A stretch of 64,000 bases of DNA from Halothece sp. PCC 7418 (GCF_000317635.1 NC_019779.1:2418001-2482000); one strand, 5' to 3'; positions 37,154-46,928 are shown, counted from the first letter of the stretch. The notes: a model not told the origin generated them from the letters alone. Program-made: numbers and translations.

Positions 37154-37927
37154 ATGATGAAAAAATTTATGACTTTTCTCAACGAAACCGTAAAATCTTG
37201 GTGGGGCGCTGTTGCCTTTTATACTATGATTCCCTTGCCCCGTTCTTGGTCTCTCGATCTGGGTCAAATTGCTCGTTTTGCCCCTATCATCGGCATTTTG
37301 ATTGGGGCACTTTTAGGTTTTGAGGATTGGGTTTTCATGACTGCTCATGTGCCGATTTTAACTCGTTCTCTGTTGGTGATAGCAAGCGGTATTGCTTTAA
37401 CGGGAGGGTTACATCTTGATGGCGTGATTGATACTGCCGATGGTTTGGCGGTTCTTGATCCTCAAAAACGCTTAGATGTGATGAAAGATAGTACCACTGG
37501 CGCGTTTGGAGTGATGGCAGCGGTCATTGTTATTTTTCTTAAAGTGTGTGCTTTGAGTGAAATTAATCAGTCTCGCTGGCTTTTTTTAATCTTGACAACA
37601 GGCTGGGGACGATGGTCACAGGTCAGCGCGATCGCGCTGTTTCCTTATTTAAAGGCAGAAGGAAAGGGCAGTTTTCATAAAGAAGTGTTTCAGTTTCCCC
37701 AAGATTTATTATTGGGTTGGTTGGTTTTAGCATTACTTTCCATTGCTGGATCGCTGTTACTTGATTTAAGTTGGATGGTTCTTCTTTTATTAATCGCGGG
37801 AACAGTAATTCCGTTGATGGTTAGTGGTTGGTTTAATTGGCAGTTAGGGGGGCATACAGGCGATACTTACGGCGCAGTGGTGGAATGGAGTGAGGCGCTT
37901 TATCTATGTGTTTTAACCGTGATTTAA
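37154..37927 (+). CDS. cobS: Adenosylcobinamide-GDP ribazoletransferase CobS
   Basis: A 257-residue integral membrane enzyme joining adenosylcobinamide-GDP with alpha-ribazole in the last steps of B12 (here probably pseudocobalamin) synthesis. Family blocks: WGAVAFYTMIPLPRSWSLDL, the substrate motif TGGLHLDGVIDTADGLAVLD, and MKDSTTGAFGVMAAVIVIFL. Six or more hydrophobic helices. No other cob gene is adjacent and I see no cobalamin riboswitch in the 190 bp upstream. Confidence 0.93.
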   Translation: MMKKFMTFLNETVKSWWGAVAFYTMIPLPRSWSLDLGQIARFAPIIGILIGALLGFEDWVFMTAHVPILTRSLLVIASGIALTGGLHLDGVIDTADGLAVLDPQKRLDVMKDSTTGAFGVMAAVIVIFLKVCALSEINQSRWLFLILTTGWGRWSQVSAIALFPYLKAEGKGSFHKEVFQFPQDLLLGWLVLALLSIAGSLLLDLSWMVLLLLIAGTVIPLMVSGWFNWQLGGHTGDTYGAVVEWSEALYLCVLTVI

Positions 37928-38034
37928 ATCTGTCGTTTGAGAGAGAGCAATCCCTACAAGATGAAGGAAGTCGTTAGAGAAATGATTCATTTATGCTTGT
38001 TTTATAGGTAAAAAAACGACCGTTGGAGGTCGCG

Positions 38035-38436
38035 ATGAAACGATTGATTCCCTTTTTATTTGGTATTACTGTTCTCGTTACGCCTCAGTTAAGCGTGGTT
38101 GCTGATGAAGCCAAAAGAGAAATTGTTGATTCTAAAGATGAACAGTTGTTGTCACGAGGCGCACATTACAAGGCGTGGACGATGCGTGGCAATGAAGCCT
38201 TAAACCAAGGTAATTACGATCGCGCGATCGCCCTGTATGACCAAGCCATTGCAATTGACACCGACCAACCCTTAGCCTGGAAACAACGAGGGGATGCCCT
38301 CGTGCAAAAAGGTCAGTATCCAGCAGCGATCTCAGCCTACAATGAGGCCCTGAATTTATCCGAGGAAAAACAGCCTCAATTACAGGAAAAAATCGCAAAT
38401 CTTCAAGAAAAACGCGCCGAACAGCTATCTTTGTAA
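38035..38436 (+). CDS. Exported TPR-repeat protein
   Basis: 133 residues. The ATG at 38035 follows a strong GGAGGT site. Residues 1-23 are a signal peptide (MKRLIPFLFGITVLVTPQLS ... VADE). Two tetratricopeptide units follow (KAWTMRGNEALNQGNYDRAI, ALYDQAIAIDTDQPLAWKQR), then a helical tail. Probably a periplasmic or thylakoid-lumen scaffold. Its stop is one base from the convergent tmk stop. Confidence 0.75.
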   Translation: MKRLIPFLFGITVLVTPQLSVVADEAKREIVDSKDEQLLSRGAHYKAWTMRGNEALNQGNYDRAIALYDQAIAIDTDQPLAWKQRGDALVQKGQYPAAISAYNEALNLSEEKQPQLQEKIANLQEKRAEQLSL

Positions 38437-38437
38437 T

Positions 38438-39070
38438 CTAGCTCAAATGAGCCAACAGCGTCTTTTGAATTGCTGCTTGTACCTGTTGCGGGGATTCATT
38501 GGCATTAATGGGAATAATGCGTTGGGGAAATTGTTCCGCTAGTGCTGTATAGCCCTCTCTCACTCGCTGATGAAAAGCTAAATCCGATTCTTCCACGCGA
38601 TCGCGCTTTCCTCGTTCTTGTACTCGCTGCAAACCCGTTTCCACTTCCACATCCAACCACAAGGTTAAGTCGCTTTCTAGCCCATCTGATGCAATAGCAT
38701 TCAACTGTCGAATTAAATCTAAATCTAAGCCTCGCCCATAACCTTGATAAGCTGTTGTGGAGTCAATAAAGCGATCACAGAGAATGATTTTTCCTTCTTT
38801 TAATTGCGGTTTCAGAAATTGGTTAACGTGCTGAGCGCGATCAGCTGCATAAAGTAATAATTCACTACGATCATCAATATGCAAACTATGGTCATTTAGC
38901 AGCAGCGATCGTAATTTCTGACCTAACTCCGTTCCCCCCGGTTCTCTGGTTTGAATGACATCTAGTGGTTTCCCCAACCCTCCTTTTTGCAACCACTCTC
39001 GGGTTTGTTCAATCTGACTGGTTTTGCCACCGCCCTCAATCCCTTCAAAAACTATAAACTGACCTTTCAT
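38438..39070 (-). CDS. tmk: Thymidylate kinase
   Basis: A 210-residue P-loop kinase making dTDP from dTMP. P-loop FIVFEGIEGGGKTSQIEQTR, DR(E/Y)-like motif IQTREPGGTELGQKLRSLLL, CDRFIDSTTAYQGYGRGLDL and a LID region with ERGKRDRVEES. The start MKGQFIVFEG is preferred over six upstream codons. Full length. Confidence 0.94.
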   Translation of the reverse strand: MKGQFIVFEGIEGGGKTSQIEQTREWLQKGGLGKPLDVIQTREPGGTELGQKLRSLLLNDHSLHIDDRSELLLYAADRAQHVNQFLKPQLKEGKIILCDRFIDSTTAYQGYGRGLDLDLIRQLNAIASDGLESDLTLWLDVEVETGLQRVQERGKRDRVEESDLAFHQRVREGYTALAEQFPQRIIPINANESPQQVQAAIQKTLLAHLS

Positions 39071-39162
39071 GTGATGATGAGCTTCCAAATCTCTTAAGCA
39101 CTTATAACATAGGTCAGCCCAAAAAATTAATCATTGGGGGTCGCAGCACTTAACCCCACAAA

Positions 39163-39186
39163 TAGGGTAGGCAATGCCCACCCTAC
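39163..39186. repeat. Dispersed palindromic repeat (GTAGGG family)
   Basis: TAGGGTAGGCAATGCCCACC and the closing CTAC, related to the hairpin at 23915-23939; located between tmk and pgm. Confidence 0.65.
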
Positions 39187-39196
39187 ACTGTTCTGA

Positions 39197-40834
<1,638 letters not shown>

Positions 40835-40975
40835 TTAGCCCATAGCAGTCATCACTTAGCTTATCGCGATTTGCTCTAGTATAGGAGAGGGAGTGAGCGA
40901 GGGGTTGATAGTAGGACGCGCTGGGGAAAGGAGAAATGATCGCGCTTTGCTTGCTTTTCAATCGTTGCGGAATGT

Positions 40976-41015
40976 TTTGGGAAATCACTGATGTATCTAG
41001 AACCACCTTGATCAC
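40976..41015 (-). pseudogene. Trace of a PIN-domain toxin start
   Basis: The peptide MIKVVLDTSVISQ is the canonical first strand of PIN (VapC-like) RNases, with the first catalytic Asp. After about 12 codons the frame runs into repeat DNA (GGGGAAAGGAG, CCCAGCGCGTC) and loses similarity. An intact antitoxin-like gene lies upstream on the same strand. Confidence 0.4.
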
Positions 41016-41052
41016 TGGTTGACGGACAAAACTTCTGAAGCTCCTATTCTAT

Positions 41053-41130
41053 CGTAGGTTGGGAAGCGCGAAGTCTAACTCAACAAGACCCTTGCTGGTG
41101 TTGGGTTTCGTTCCCTCAACCCAACCTACG
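41053..41130. repeat. Palindromic GTAGGTTGGG element
   Basis: Begins CGTAGGTTGGG and ends CCCAACCTACG, with GTTGGGTTTCGTTCCCTCAA inside; same family as 32949-33152. It separates the antitoxin-like gene from the PIN trace. Confidence 0.8.
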
Positions 41131-41165
41131 TTTTGAATCTTTTGTCAGTCAATCAGCCTTGATCA

Positions 41166-41432
41166 TTAGCCTTGATTTTCATAATCTTCCGCGATTAGAG
41201 TCTTAATGCGGTTAAATTCTCCCCATAATTCCGTAGCGGGTTTAAGAGAGGCAGACTGGGCTTTTTCTTTAGCAGCGTTTAATGTTTTTCTCGCGTTTTG
41301 AACTTCTAAATTCGTTGGCGAATCTGATAAGCAACTTTCCATGAAATCTAATAAGTCTAAAATATCTTTTTGTTTTTCTACAGAGAGTTTACGAAACTTT
41401 TCTAAGACGGTTTGTTCAAGATTAGCAGTCAT
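41166..41432 (-). CDS. Antitoxin-like small protein (DUF2281-like)
   Basis: 88 residues from MTANLEQTVLEKFRKLSVEK; 31 upstream codons in frame lack conserved features and are left out. The QKDILDLLDFMESCL helix is typical of DUF2281-type antitoxins that neutralise PIN RNases. The Lys/Glu-rich C-terminal tail (LGxx-free, ATELWGEFNRIKTLIAEDY) would wrap the toxin. The expected toxin downstream survives only as a 12-codon trace after a repeat insertion. Assignment is from pattern and context. Confidence 0.6.
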   Translation of the reverse strand: MTANLEQTVLEKFRKLSVEKQKDILDLLDFMESCLSDSPTNLEVQNARKTLNAAKEKAQSASLKPATELWGEFNRIKTLIAEDYENQG

Positions 41433-41560
41433 TTTGGAATCCCTAACTGATCGGTAAGATGTTTGCTGAAATTTGTTTTCAGGCAACAGCATACTGGCTT
41501 TCCCTCTTCTACATAATAATACCATTTCTAAGAATTTAGGTTACAGTTTATCCCCCCAAC

Positions 41561-42821
41561 CCCCCCTTTGTAAGGCAGGGCTGTTTCATTCTCGGGGTAA
41601 AATTGTAAATGTAAAGCGCGATCGCGTAACTAAATCCACAGCGTGATTGCGCTCCGCGCACCAAATCGAAGATTTGATCGCGCATTTTTAGAAAAATTTC
41701 TAATATGTCTAGTTTAATCAGTTTCTTAAAACGAGTCAAGGACTGGCGGGATTCCAGTGGAAAAAGATATCCCCTATGGTGGATACTCCTAATTGTTATT
41801 TTAGGGCTAATGGTAGGTTGTTTAAGTTATAGAGACCTATCTGCTTTTGCTAAGAATCATCATGACTATCTTCTTCGCCTTGCCAAAAATACTCACCTTA
41901 AAGTTCCATCCTACTCCACCATTAGAAGAATCATGATGGGAATAGAAAATGATAATTTAATTCCAATTTTTAATCAATGGGCAACTCAATTATCTTCAAA
42001 AGAAGAAATTCCAGATTGGATCGCGATCAATGGCAAAAGTATTAAATCAACTTTAACTGATACCTACGGAAATAAACAGAATTTTGCTTCAATTGTCTCT
42101 TGGTTTTCTCAAGAAAATGGATTGGTTTTAGCCTTGGAAAAATTGGAGAATAAAAAGACTTCAGAAATTCACTGTGTTCGAGAAATGGTGGATAATACAC
42201 CTTTATTCAATAAAATTTTGACTCTAGATGCTGTCCACTGTCAAAAAGAAACAATTAGAACGATTAATCGCTCTCATAATGATTATGTAATTGCGGTTAA
42301 GAAAAATCAACCTAAGTTGTACAATAGTTTAGAAGAAATTGCTCACAATCAGATTCCTTTTCAAGAGAATATCTGCACCGACACGAGTCATGGACGACAA
42401 ATTACTCGCCAAGTCTCTGTTTTTGAAGTTCCAGAAAAAGTTCCTAAGATTTGGCAAGGAAGTCAGTATTTTATTAAAGTAGAAAGGAAAGGTTATCGAA
42501 AAGACAAGCCTTATCATCAAATCGTTTATTATTTAAGTAGTTGTGATCAAACAGCTAAAAAATTTAGTGAAAAAATTCAGGGACATTGGGGAATTGAAAA
42601 CCAACTACATTGGGTCAAAGATGTTATTTTTGCTGAAGATACTTCCCCAATACACCATCTTCAGTCAGCAGTCAACTTTTCAGTTTTAAAGACCATTTGT
42701 CTCAATCTTTTTAGATTATTAGGCTTTTTATCAATTACCGAAGGGCGAAGATGGCTTGGACAGAGGCTTTGGCTACTCCCCATTTTGATAGAATGAAACA
42801 GCCCTGCCTTTGAAAGGGGGG
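41561..42821 (+). mobile_element. ISAs1-family insertion sequence
   Basis: Outer inverted ends match over about 32 bp: 41561-41592 against 42790-42821, sharing AAGGCAGGGCTGTTTCATTC with CCCCCCTTT outside. It holds one transposase gene. The C/G runs outside the true ends may be a host palindrome split by insertion. Confidence 0.8.
41705..42796 (+). CDS. ISAs1 family transposase
   Basis: A 363-residue DDE transposase, apparently intact. N-terminal DUF4277/H-repeat-like segment: DWRDSSGKRYPLWWILLIVI, GCLSYRDLSAFAKNH. Catalytic region: DWIAINGKSIKSTLTDTYGN (first Asp), ILTLDAVHCQKETIRTINR (second Asp), YVIAVKKNQPKLYNSLEEI, and the Glu in HWGIENQLHWVKDVIFAED. The stop overlaps the right inverted repeat, as is usual. 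Confidence 0.9.
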   Translation: MSSLISFLKRVKDWRDSSGKRYPLWWILLIVILGLMVGCLSYRDLSAFAKNHHDYLLRLAKNTHLKVPSYSTIRRIMMGIENDNLIPIFNQWATQLSSKEEIPDWIAINGKSIKSTLTDTYGNKQNFASIVSWFSQENGLVLALEKLENKKTSEIHCVREMVDNTPLFNKILTLDAVHCQKETIRTINRSHNDYVIAVKKNQPKLYNSLEEIAHNQIPFQENICTDTSHGRQITRQVSVFEVPEKVPKIWQGSQYFIKVERKGYRKDKPYHQIVYYLSSCDQTAKKFSEKIQGHWGIENQLHWVKDVIFAEDTSPIHHLQSAVNFSVLKTICLNLFRLLGFLSITEGRRWLGQRLWLLPILIE

Positions 42822-42914
42822 CTTTAGTGGATCGGTGTGTAGCGCCAGTTGATCGAAATGGTATAACTAATCAATCTTCCAAACATAACTTAAATTGCTG
42901 ATTTTTCTAATTTT

Positions 42915-43101
42915 TTAAACCCATCTTCCCACAACAACTTTCACCGTTCCATCTTCTAACACTTCCTCTTCTTCCACATCAAACCCTTGTTCTTCTACGG
43001 TTTGCATCAAGGTTTGATGGGCATACTTTTGATTAATTTGATTGAGAAATTAGAATCTCTCCATTTTTGATTTGAATTTTAATCGTGCTAAAGTGTGACA
43101 T
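42915..43101 (-). pseudogene. Internally deleted copy of the DUF1257 (ycf35-like) gene
   Basis: Reads MSHFSTIKIQIKNGEI at the start and QINQKYAHQTLMQTVEEQGF to VKVVVGRWV at the end, almost identical to the intact gene at 47304-47678. The middle (about 60 codons) is gone and the join is out of frame, with a TAA soon after. Confidence 0.85.
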
Positions 43102-43132
43102 GATGTTTCCTCCTGATTTTCTGGTAACAAAA

Positions 43133-43299
43133 CTAATCAACTTGAATGGGATTAATCCCTGATGATTAAGTGGTTAAGGTTATTGGAATCCTATTATTGC
43201 TTTGAGAGTGGAATCGGCTATTTCGCGTACATCCTCATCTTCATACTGAGCGAGTTGTTGCAGGGTTTCTACAGGGGGTTGGGGATTTTCCGCGATCGC
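43133..43299 (-). pseudogene. Tail of the AAA ATPase gene joined to the end of an LRV-repeat gene
   Basis: 43133-43165 matches the last codons of the AAA ATPase at 47703 (SSGINPIQVD). 43180-43299 reads AENPQPPVETLQQLAQYEDE, DVREIADSTLKAIIGFQ then a stop, a C-terminal leucine-rich-repeat-variant unit like those of the 45.3-kb gene but divergent. Together with the DUF1257 remnant it is the debris of a second copy of the cassette. Confidence 0.7.
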
Positions 43300-43366
43300 G
43301 CTCCTCAAAGATATTATTAAATCACGCGATCGCGCTCCTCCCTCAACGAGACAGAAACCCGATCGC

Positions 43367-43480
43367 GCTTATTTCTCTTCGATTTCCGATCAGGGTTATT
43401 TAAAAGAAGTTGAAACAACTCTCACCGAATGGAACTCTGAAGCTAATGAAATCGCCTATGAAGATTATTACTATAAATGA
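43367..43480 (+). pseudogene. 3' fragment of an antitoxin gene
   Basis: AYFSSISDQGYLKEVETTLT, EWNSEANEIAYEDYYYK then TGA. It nearly duplicates the tail of the broken antitoxin at 44775-45018. It begins exactly after a CGATCGCGC site. Its stop overlaps the ATG of the DUF4258 gene. Confidence 0.65.
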
Positions 43481-43761
43481 TTATTCAGTTAACTGATTCT
43501 TTTCAAGTTTTTGTTAGTAATCATGGGGTTCAACAAATGGAGAAACGTCAAATCAAACAAACTTGGATTAGGGAAGTCTTAATTAATTCCATTGCCATTG
43601 AATCTGATCCTAAAGATGCTGATTTAAAGTGGGCTTTTGGAAAAGTTGATTGTCAGGATGGACTAACAAGAGTTTTGAAGGTTGTTTACAATGATCAAGT
43701 GACCCCATTTAAAATAGTGACGATTCATTTTGATAGAAAGGCAAAAAATAGGTTTTTATGA
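43477..43761 (+). CDS. DUF4258 family protein (putative toxin)
   Basis: 94 residues, compact alpha/beta, BrnT/RelE-like in feel. It has HGVQQMEKRQIKQTWIREVL (DUF4258 His and helix) and a C-terminal beta hairpin FKIVTIHFDRKAKNRFL. DUF4258 proteins are suspected RNase toxins of type II systems. The following DUF2283 gene overlaps by 4 bp (ATGA), the arrangement of a toxin-antitoxin pair. Activity not shown; the His near residue 16 and basic C-terminus would be the functional residues. Confidence 0.75.
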   Translation: MIIQLTDSFQVFVSNHGVQQMEKRQIKQTWIREVLINSIAIESDPKDADLKWAFGKVDCQDGLTRVLKVVYNDQVTPFKIVTIHFDRKAKNRFL

Positions 43762-44018
43762 AAATCAATTATGATTCTATAGAAAAAACAGCCTATATTG
43801 AATTATTCTCTTCAGAAATCATCGAATCGGAAGAAGTGACTTCAGGGATTGTTTATGATTTTGATGCTCAAGATAAAATTGTTGGCATTGAGTTATATCA
43901 TATTGAAAAACTGTCAATTGAAGAACTTAAGAGTCTTTATCAAGTGTTGGAAACTAGAGAGGAAAAGCAACAACTCAGTGATTTTCTAATATCTTTAATT
44001 GCTGTCCAAGCAGCTTAA
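43758..44018 (+). CDS. DUF2283 family protein (putative antitoxin)
   Basis: 86 residues. MKINYDSIEKTAYIELFSSE, then VTSGIVYDFDAQDKIVGIEL YHI is the DUF2283 signature, a small beta-rich domain that commonly pairs with DUF4258 toxins. The C-terminal helix (LKSLYQVLETREEKQQLSDF) is longer than usual. Start codon overlaps the toxin stop (ATGA), implying coupled translation. Confidence 0.8.
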   Translation: MKINYDSIEKTAYIELFSSEIIESEEVTSGIVYDFDAQDKIVGIELYHIEKLSIEELKSLYQVLETREEKQQLSDFLISLIAVQAA

Positions 44019-44041
44019 ATAGGGGTTGCTGAAAAAGTTAA

Positions 44042-44150
44042 TTCGTTATTTGTTCGTTGTTCTTCGTTCTTTGACCATTCGACAGGTTAATCAACCATGA
44101 ACATCCACCGACTCGCTTTGTACTTCAACCAACTAGGAAACGCTATATCA
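44042..44150. repeat. Heptamer-type repeat with CAACTAGGAAACGCTATA arm
   Basis: TTGTTCGTTGTTCTTCGTTC followed further on by CAACCAACTAGGAAACGCTA, a diverged relative of the arm at 9400-9428 (CAACCGACTAAGAAACGCTA). Confidence 0.65.
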
Positions 44151-44201
44151 GCAATTTGAAGTGGTTGTTGTTTCATTTCCACCAAACCCGATCGCGCTAT
44201 T

Positions 44202-44438
44202 TTATTCTTCAACGGCGGACAGTAATTTCTTTTGAACGGCTTCGGGCAATTCTACTAAGACAAATTGACTCTGCGGATAGAGATAATCTTCTCCAGATTC
44301 ATCAATCACTCGGAAACATTCTACTTCATTGGCTTTGCGATCGGATAAAACACGATAAAGTTTCCAAACTTCTAAATCTCCATCTTTTTCCTCTGAAATA
44401 CAGATAGCAAATTGAACGTTTAATTCTGCTTGATTCAT
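44202..44438 (-). CDS. Conserved small protein of unknown function
   Basis: 78 residues, acidic. MNQAELNVQFAICISEEKDG, DLEVWKLYRVLSDRKANEVE, then SGEDYLYPQSQFVLVELPEA. The layout (short beta strands, DYLYPxxxFV) recurs in small cyanobacterial proteins, but I know no function. It begins 5 bp after the stop of the next small gene on the same strand, so the two form a mini-operon. Confidence 0.6.
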   Translation of the reverse strand: MNQAELNVQFAICISEEKDGDLEVWKLYRVLSDRKANEVECFRVIDESGEDYLYPQSQFVLVELPEAVQKKLLSAVEE

Positions 44439-44443
44439 TGGTT

Positions 44444-44683
44444 TTAGTCCAAAATACGCTTAACTTTCATTTTGCGCCCACCGATTCCGTGCGCCTCGTA
44501 CCAATGCAACTCTGCTTGACGAACTTCTCCATTGGGAAAGCGTATGAGTCCAACCCCTTTAAGTTTCCGCCACCGCCTACCGCCAAAGCGATCCCTCAAT
44601 CGTCGCAACTCGCGGATTGACAAATTAACGGCAATGACCTCAACCTCTCTTAGATCGCCAATTAACTCAAAGTTACTCCCCAT
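44444..44683 (-). CDS. Conserved small basic protein of unknown function
   Basis: 79 residues, basic. The core LSIRELRRLRDRFGGRRWRK LKG and VGLIRFPNGEVRQAELHWYE, then HGIGGRKMKVKRILD, is a pattern seen repeatedly in cyanobacterial genomes. The Arg-rich helix suggests nucleic acid contact. It is the first gene of a two-gene unit with the 44202 gene. No domain name known to me. Confidence 0.6.
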   Translation of the reverse strand: MGSNFELIGDLREVEVIAVNLSIRELRRLRDRFGGRRWRKLKGVGLIRFPNGEVRQAELHWYEAHGIGGRKMKVKRILD

Positions 44684-44774
44684 ATCCTAAGAGTATAACA
44701 AGTTTGAAGGTTTTTCTAAAAAATAGCTGTAATCAGACGCGATCAATTATTTTGGTAGAGAGGCAGTTATTCTT

Positions 44775-45018
44775 ATGGACAAAAAATTAACCATGAATGC
44801 ACATAAAGTGTCCCTTACCTTAACAACAGATGGAGAAGTGACCTTAAAAGGATTACCTTTTCAAGCTGGGGAAACGGTTGAAGTCATTGTTTTAGAAAAG
44901 TCTGCGCGATCGCGCTTATTTCTCTTCGATTTCCGATCGAGGTTATTTAAAAGGAGTTGAAACAACTCTCACCGAATGGAACTCTGAAGCTGATGAAATC
45001 GCCTATGAAGATTTATGA
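44775..45018 (+). pseudogene. Frameshifted antitoxin gene
   Basis: The start MDKKLTMNAHKVSLTLTTDG, EVTLKGLPFQAGETVEVIVL EKS reads as an AbrB/swapped-hairpin-like small regulator. At GCGCGATCGCGC (about 44905-44916) the frame shifts; the other phase continues YFSSISDRGYLKGVETTLTE WNSEADEIAYEDL and ends TGA at 45016, overlapping the next start. The break coincides with a HIP1 site. Confidence 0.7.
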
Positions 45019-45137
45019 ATAGCAATGTGGTTATTGTTCCATTTCCACCAAACCCGATCGCGCTCCTCAAAGATATTATTAAATCACGCGATCGCGCTAC
45101 TGCCCAAGAGTCTTTGCAACAATTATTTAATTTCTAA
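45015..45137 (+). pseudogene. 40-codon chimera starting like a MazF-type toxin
   Basis: MNSNVVIVPFP is a MazF-like first strand placed, as in an intact pair, with its ATG overlapping the antitoxin stop. At CCGATCGCGC it switches to unrelated sequence (IALLKDIIKSRDRATAQESL) that also occurs, in another context, at 43300-43340. The toxin is lost. Confidence 0.5.
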
Positions 45138-45275
45138 TTTGACCGCGCTTCTGTCTCAACTCTCTAGGCTGTTTCCAGAATTAGGATTGCTCTTTTGTTG
45201 AATGATGCGCTCCCATTCCTCTAATGATCAAATTTTACCTTTGAGAGAGGTTTCTAATTTCTGAAAGAAAATGTC

Positions 45276-46928
45276 TCATGCTTGCTCGTCAAGAGCGAGA
45301 AGGGCTTTTGTGCTTACCAAGCAATCTTCATCCTGAGCCAGAGATTGGAGAGTTTCTACAGGAGTGTTAGGATTTTCCGCCACCTCTGAGCGTACTATCC
45401 AATCTTCATCCTGAGCCAGAGATTGGAGAATTTCTATGGGAGTGTTGGGATTACGAGCAATTTCTTCTAGCTTTTGTTCAGCTTCAAAAACACCATCCCG
45501 AGCTAACTCTCTTACGGTTTCTATACGAGCAATTTCTTCTTCTGTACGAGCAATTTCTTCTAGCTTGTCTTTAGCTTCAAAAACACCATCCCGAGCTAAC
45601 TCTCTTAAGGTTTCTAGGGGAGTGTTGGGATTACGAGCAATTTCTTCTCCTACTTCAGAATACTGCCGAGCCAGTTGCTTGAGGATTTCTACAGGAGTGT
45701 TGGGATTACGAGCAATTTCTTCTAGCTTATATTTAGCTTCAAAAACACCATTCCGAGCTAACTCTCTTACGGTTTCTAGGGGAGTGTTGGGATTACGAGC
45801 AATTTCTTCTAGCTTGTCTTTAGCTTCAAAAACACCATCACGAGCTAACTCTCTTACGGTTTCTAGGGGAGTGTTGGGATTACGAGCAATTTCTTCTAGC
45901 TTGTGTTCAGCTTCAAAAACACCATCACGAGCTAACTCTCTTACGGTTTCTAGGGGAGTGTTGGGATTACGAGCAACTGCTTCTCCTACTTCAGAATACT
46001 GCCGAGCCAGTTGCTTGAGGGTTTCTAGGGGAATATTAGGATTATAGGCAATTGCCTCACTTACCATCCAATTATTATCCTCAGCCAGTTGTTTAAGGAT
46101 TTCTACAGGAGTGTTGGGATTACGAGCAATTTCTTCTAGCTTTTGTTCAGCTTCAAAAACACCATCACGAGCTAACTCTCTTACGGTTTCTAGGGGAGTG
46201 TTGGGATTACGAACAATTTCTTCTAGCTTTTGTTCAGCTTCAAAAACACCATCACGAGCTAACTCTCTTACGGTTTCTAGGGGAGTGTTGGGATTACGAG
46301 CAACTGCTTCTCCTACTTCAGAATACTGCCGAGCCAGTTGCTTGAGGGTTTCTAGGGGAATATTAGGATTATAGGCAATTGCCTCACTTACCATCCAATT
46401 ATTATCCTCAGCCAGTTGTTTAAGGATTTCTACAGGAGTGTTGGGATTACGAGCAATTTCTTCTAGCTTTTGTTCAGCTTCAAAAACACCATCACGCGCT
46501 AACTCTCTTACGGTTTCTAGGGGAGTGTTGGGATTACGAGCAATTTCTTCTAGCTTTTGTTCAGCTTGAAAAACACCATCACGCGCTAACTCTCTTACGA
46601 TTTCTAGGGGAGTGTTGGGATTTTCTACCACATTGTCGCATACTTCCTGATTCTGATCTTGAGCAAGAAGATAGAGAACTTTTACTGGAGTATTCCTACT
46701 TTTTGCCAGAGCTAATTTATCTTTAATTGAAGCAGTCTTGACGAGCTTTAACCCTTCCCTCCCATAATTATCTGCTTGCTGTAAAGCAATTAAACGCTCT
46801 TGTGAATTAGAAGTTTCTAACCGTTTTTTTAACCCTTCAAGTCCTCCTAAAACTAACCCTCGTTTCGGTGCTGTTTGTCCACCTAAGACTGCATCTGTCT
46901 GTTTGGGCTGCTTTTGTTCTTCACTCAT
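45276..46928 (-). CDS. Leucine-rich-repeat-variant (LRV) protein with DAVLGG leader
   Basis: 550 residues. It starts MSEEQKQPKQTDAVLGG, then KRGLVLGGLEGLKKRLETS and a helical cap. Residues about 75-545 are some 18 units of 22-27 residues on the theme NPNTPLETVRELARDGVFEA, alternating with NPNTPVEILKQLAEDNNWMV. LRV arrays are curved helical solenoids used for protein or nucleic-acid binding. There are no catalytic motif and no signal peptide. DNA repeats are nearly identical, including a duplicated block of about 320 bp, so the array has expanded recently. It is the last gene of a minus-strand set headed by the AAA ATPase. Confidence 0.85.
   Translation of the reverse strand: MSEEQKQPKQTDAVLGGQTAPKRGLVLGGLEGLKKRLETSNSQERLIALQQADNYGREGLKLVKTASIKDKLALAKSRNTPVKVLYLLAQDQNQEVCDNVVENPNTPLEIVRELARDGVFQAEQKLEEIARNPNTPLETVRELARDGVFEAEQKLEEIARNPNTPVEILKQLAEDNNWMVSEAIAYNPNIPLETLKQLARQYSEVGEAVARNPNTPLETVRELARDGVFEAEQKLEEIVRNPNTPLETVRELARDGVFEAEQKLEEIARNPNTPVEILKQLAEDNNWMVSEAIAYNPNIPLETLKQLARQYSEVGEAVARNPNTPLETVRELARDGVFEAEHKLEEIARNPNTPLETVRELARDGVFEAKDKLEEIARNPNTPLETVRELARNGVFEAKYKLEEIARNPNTPVEILKQLARQYSEVGEEIARNPNTPLETLRELARDGVFEAKDKLEEIARTEEEIARIETVRELARDGVFEAEQKLEEIARNPNTPIEILQSLAQDEDWIVRSEVAENPNTPVETLQSLAQDEDCLVSTKALLALDEQA

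Noticed and set aside
45436-46374. Long plus-strand ORFs rich in GVLGLRAISS across the LRV gene
   Set aside because: They are antisense shadows of the repeat array; the minus-strand frame has the leader, the LRV pattern and operon context.
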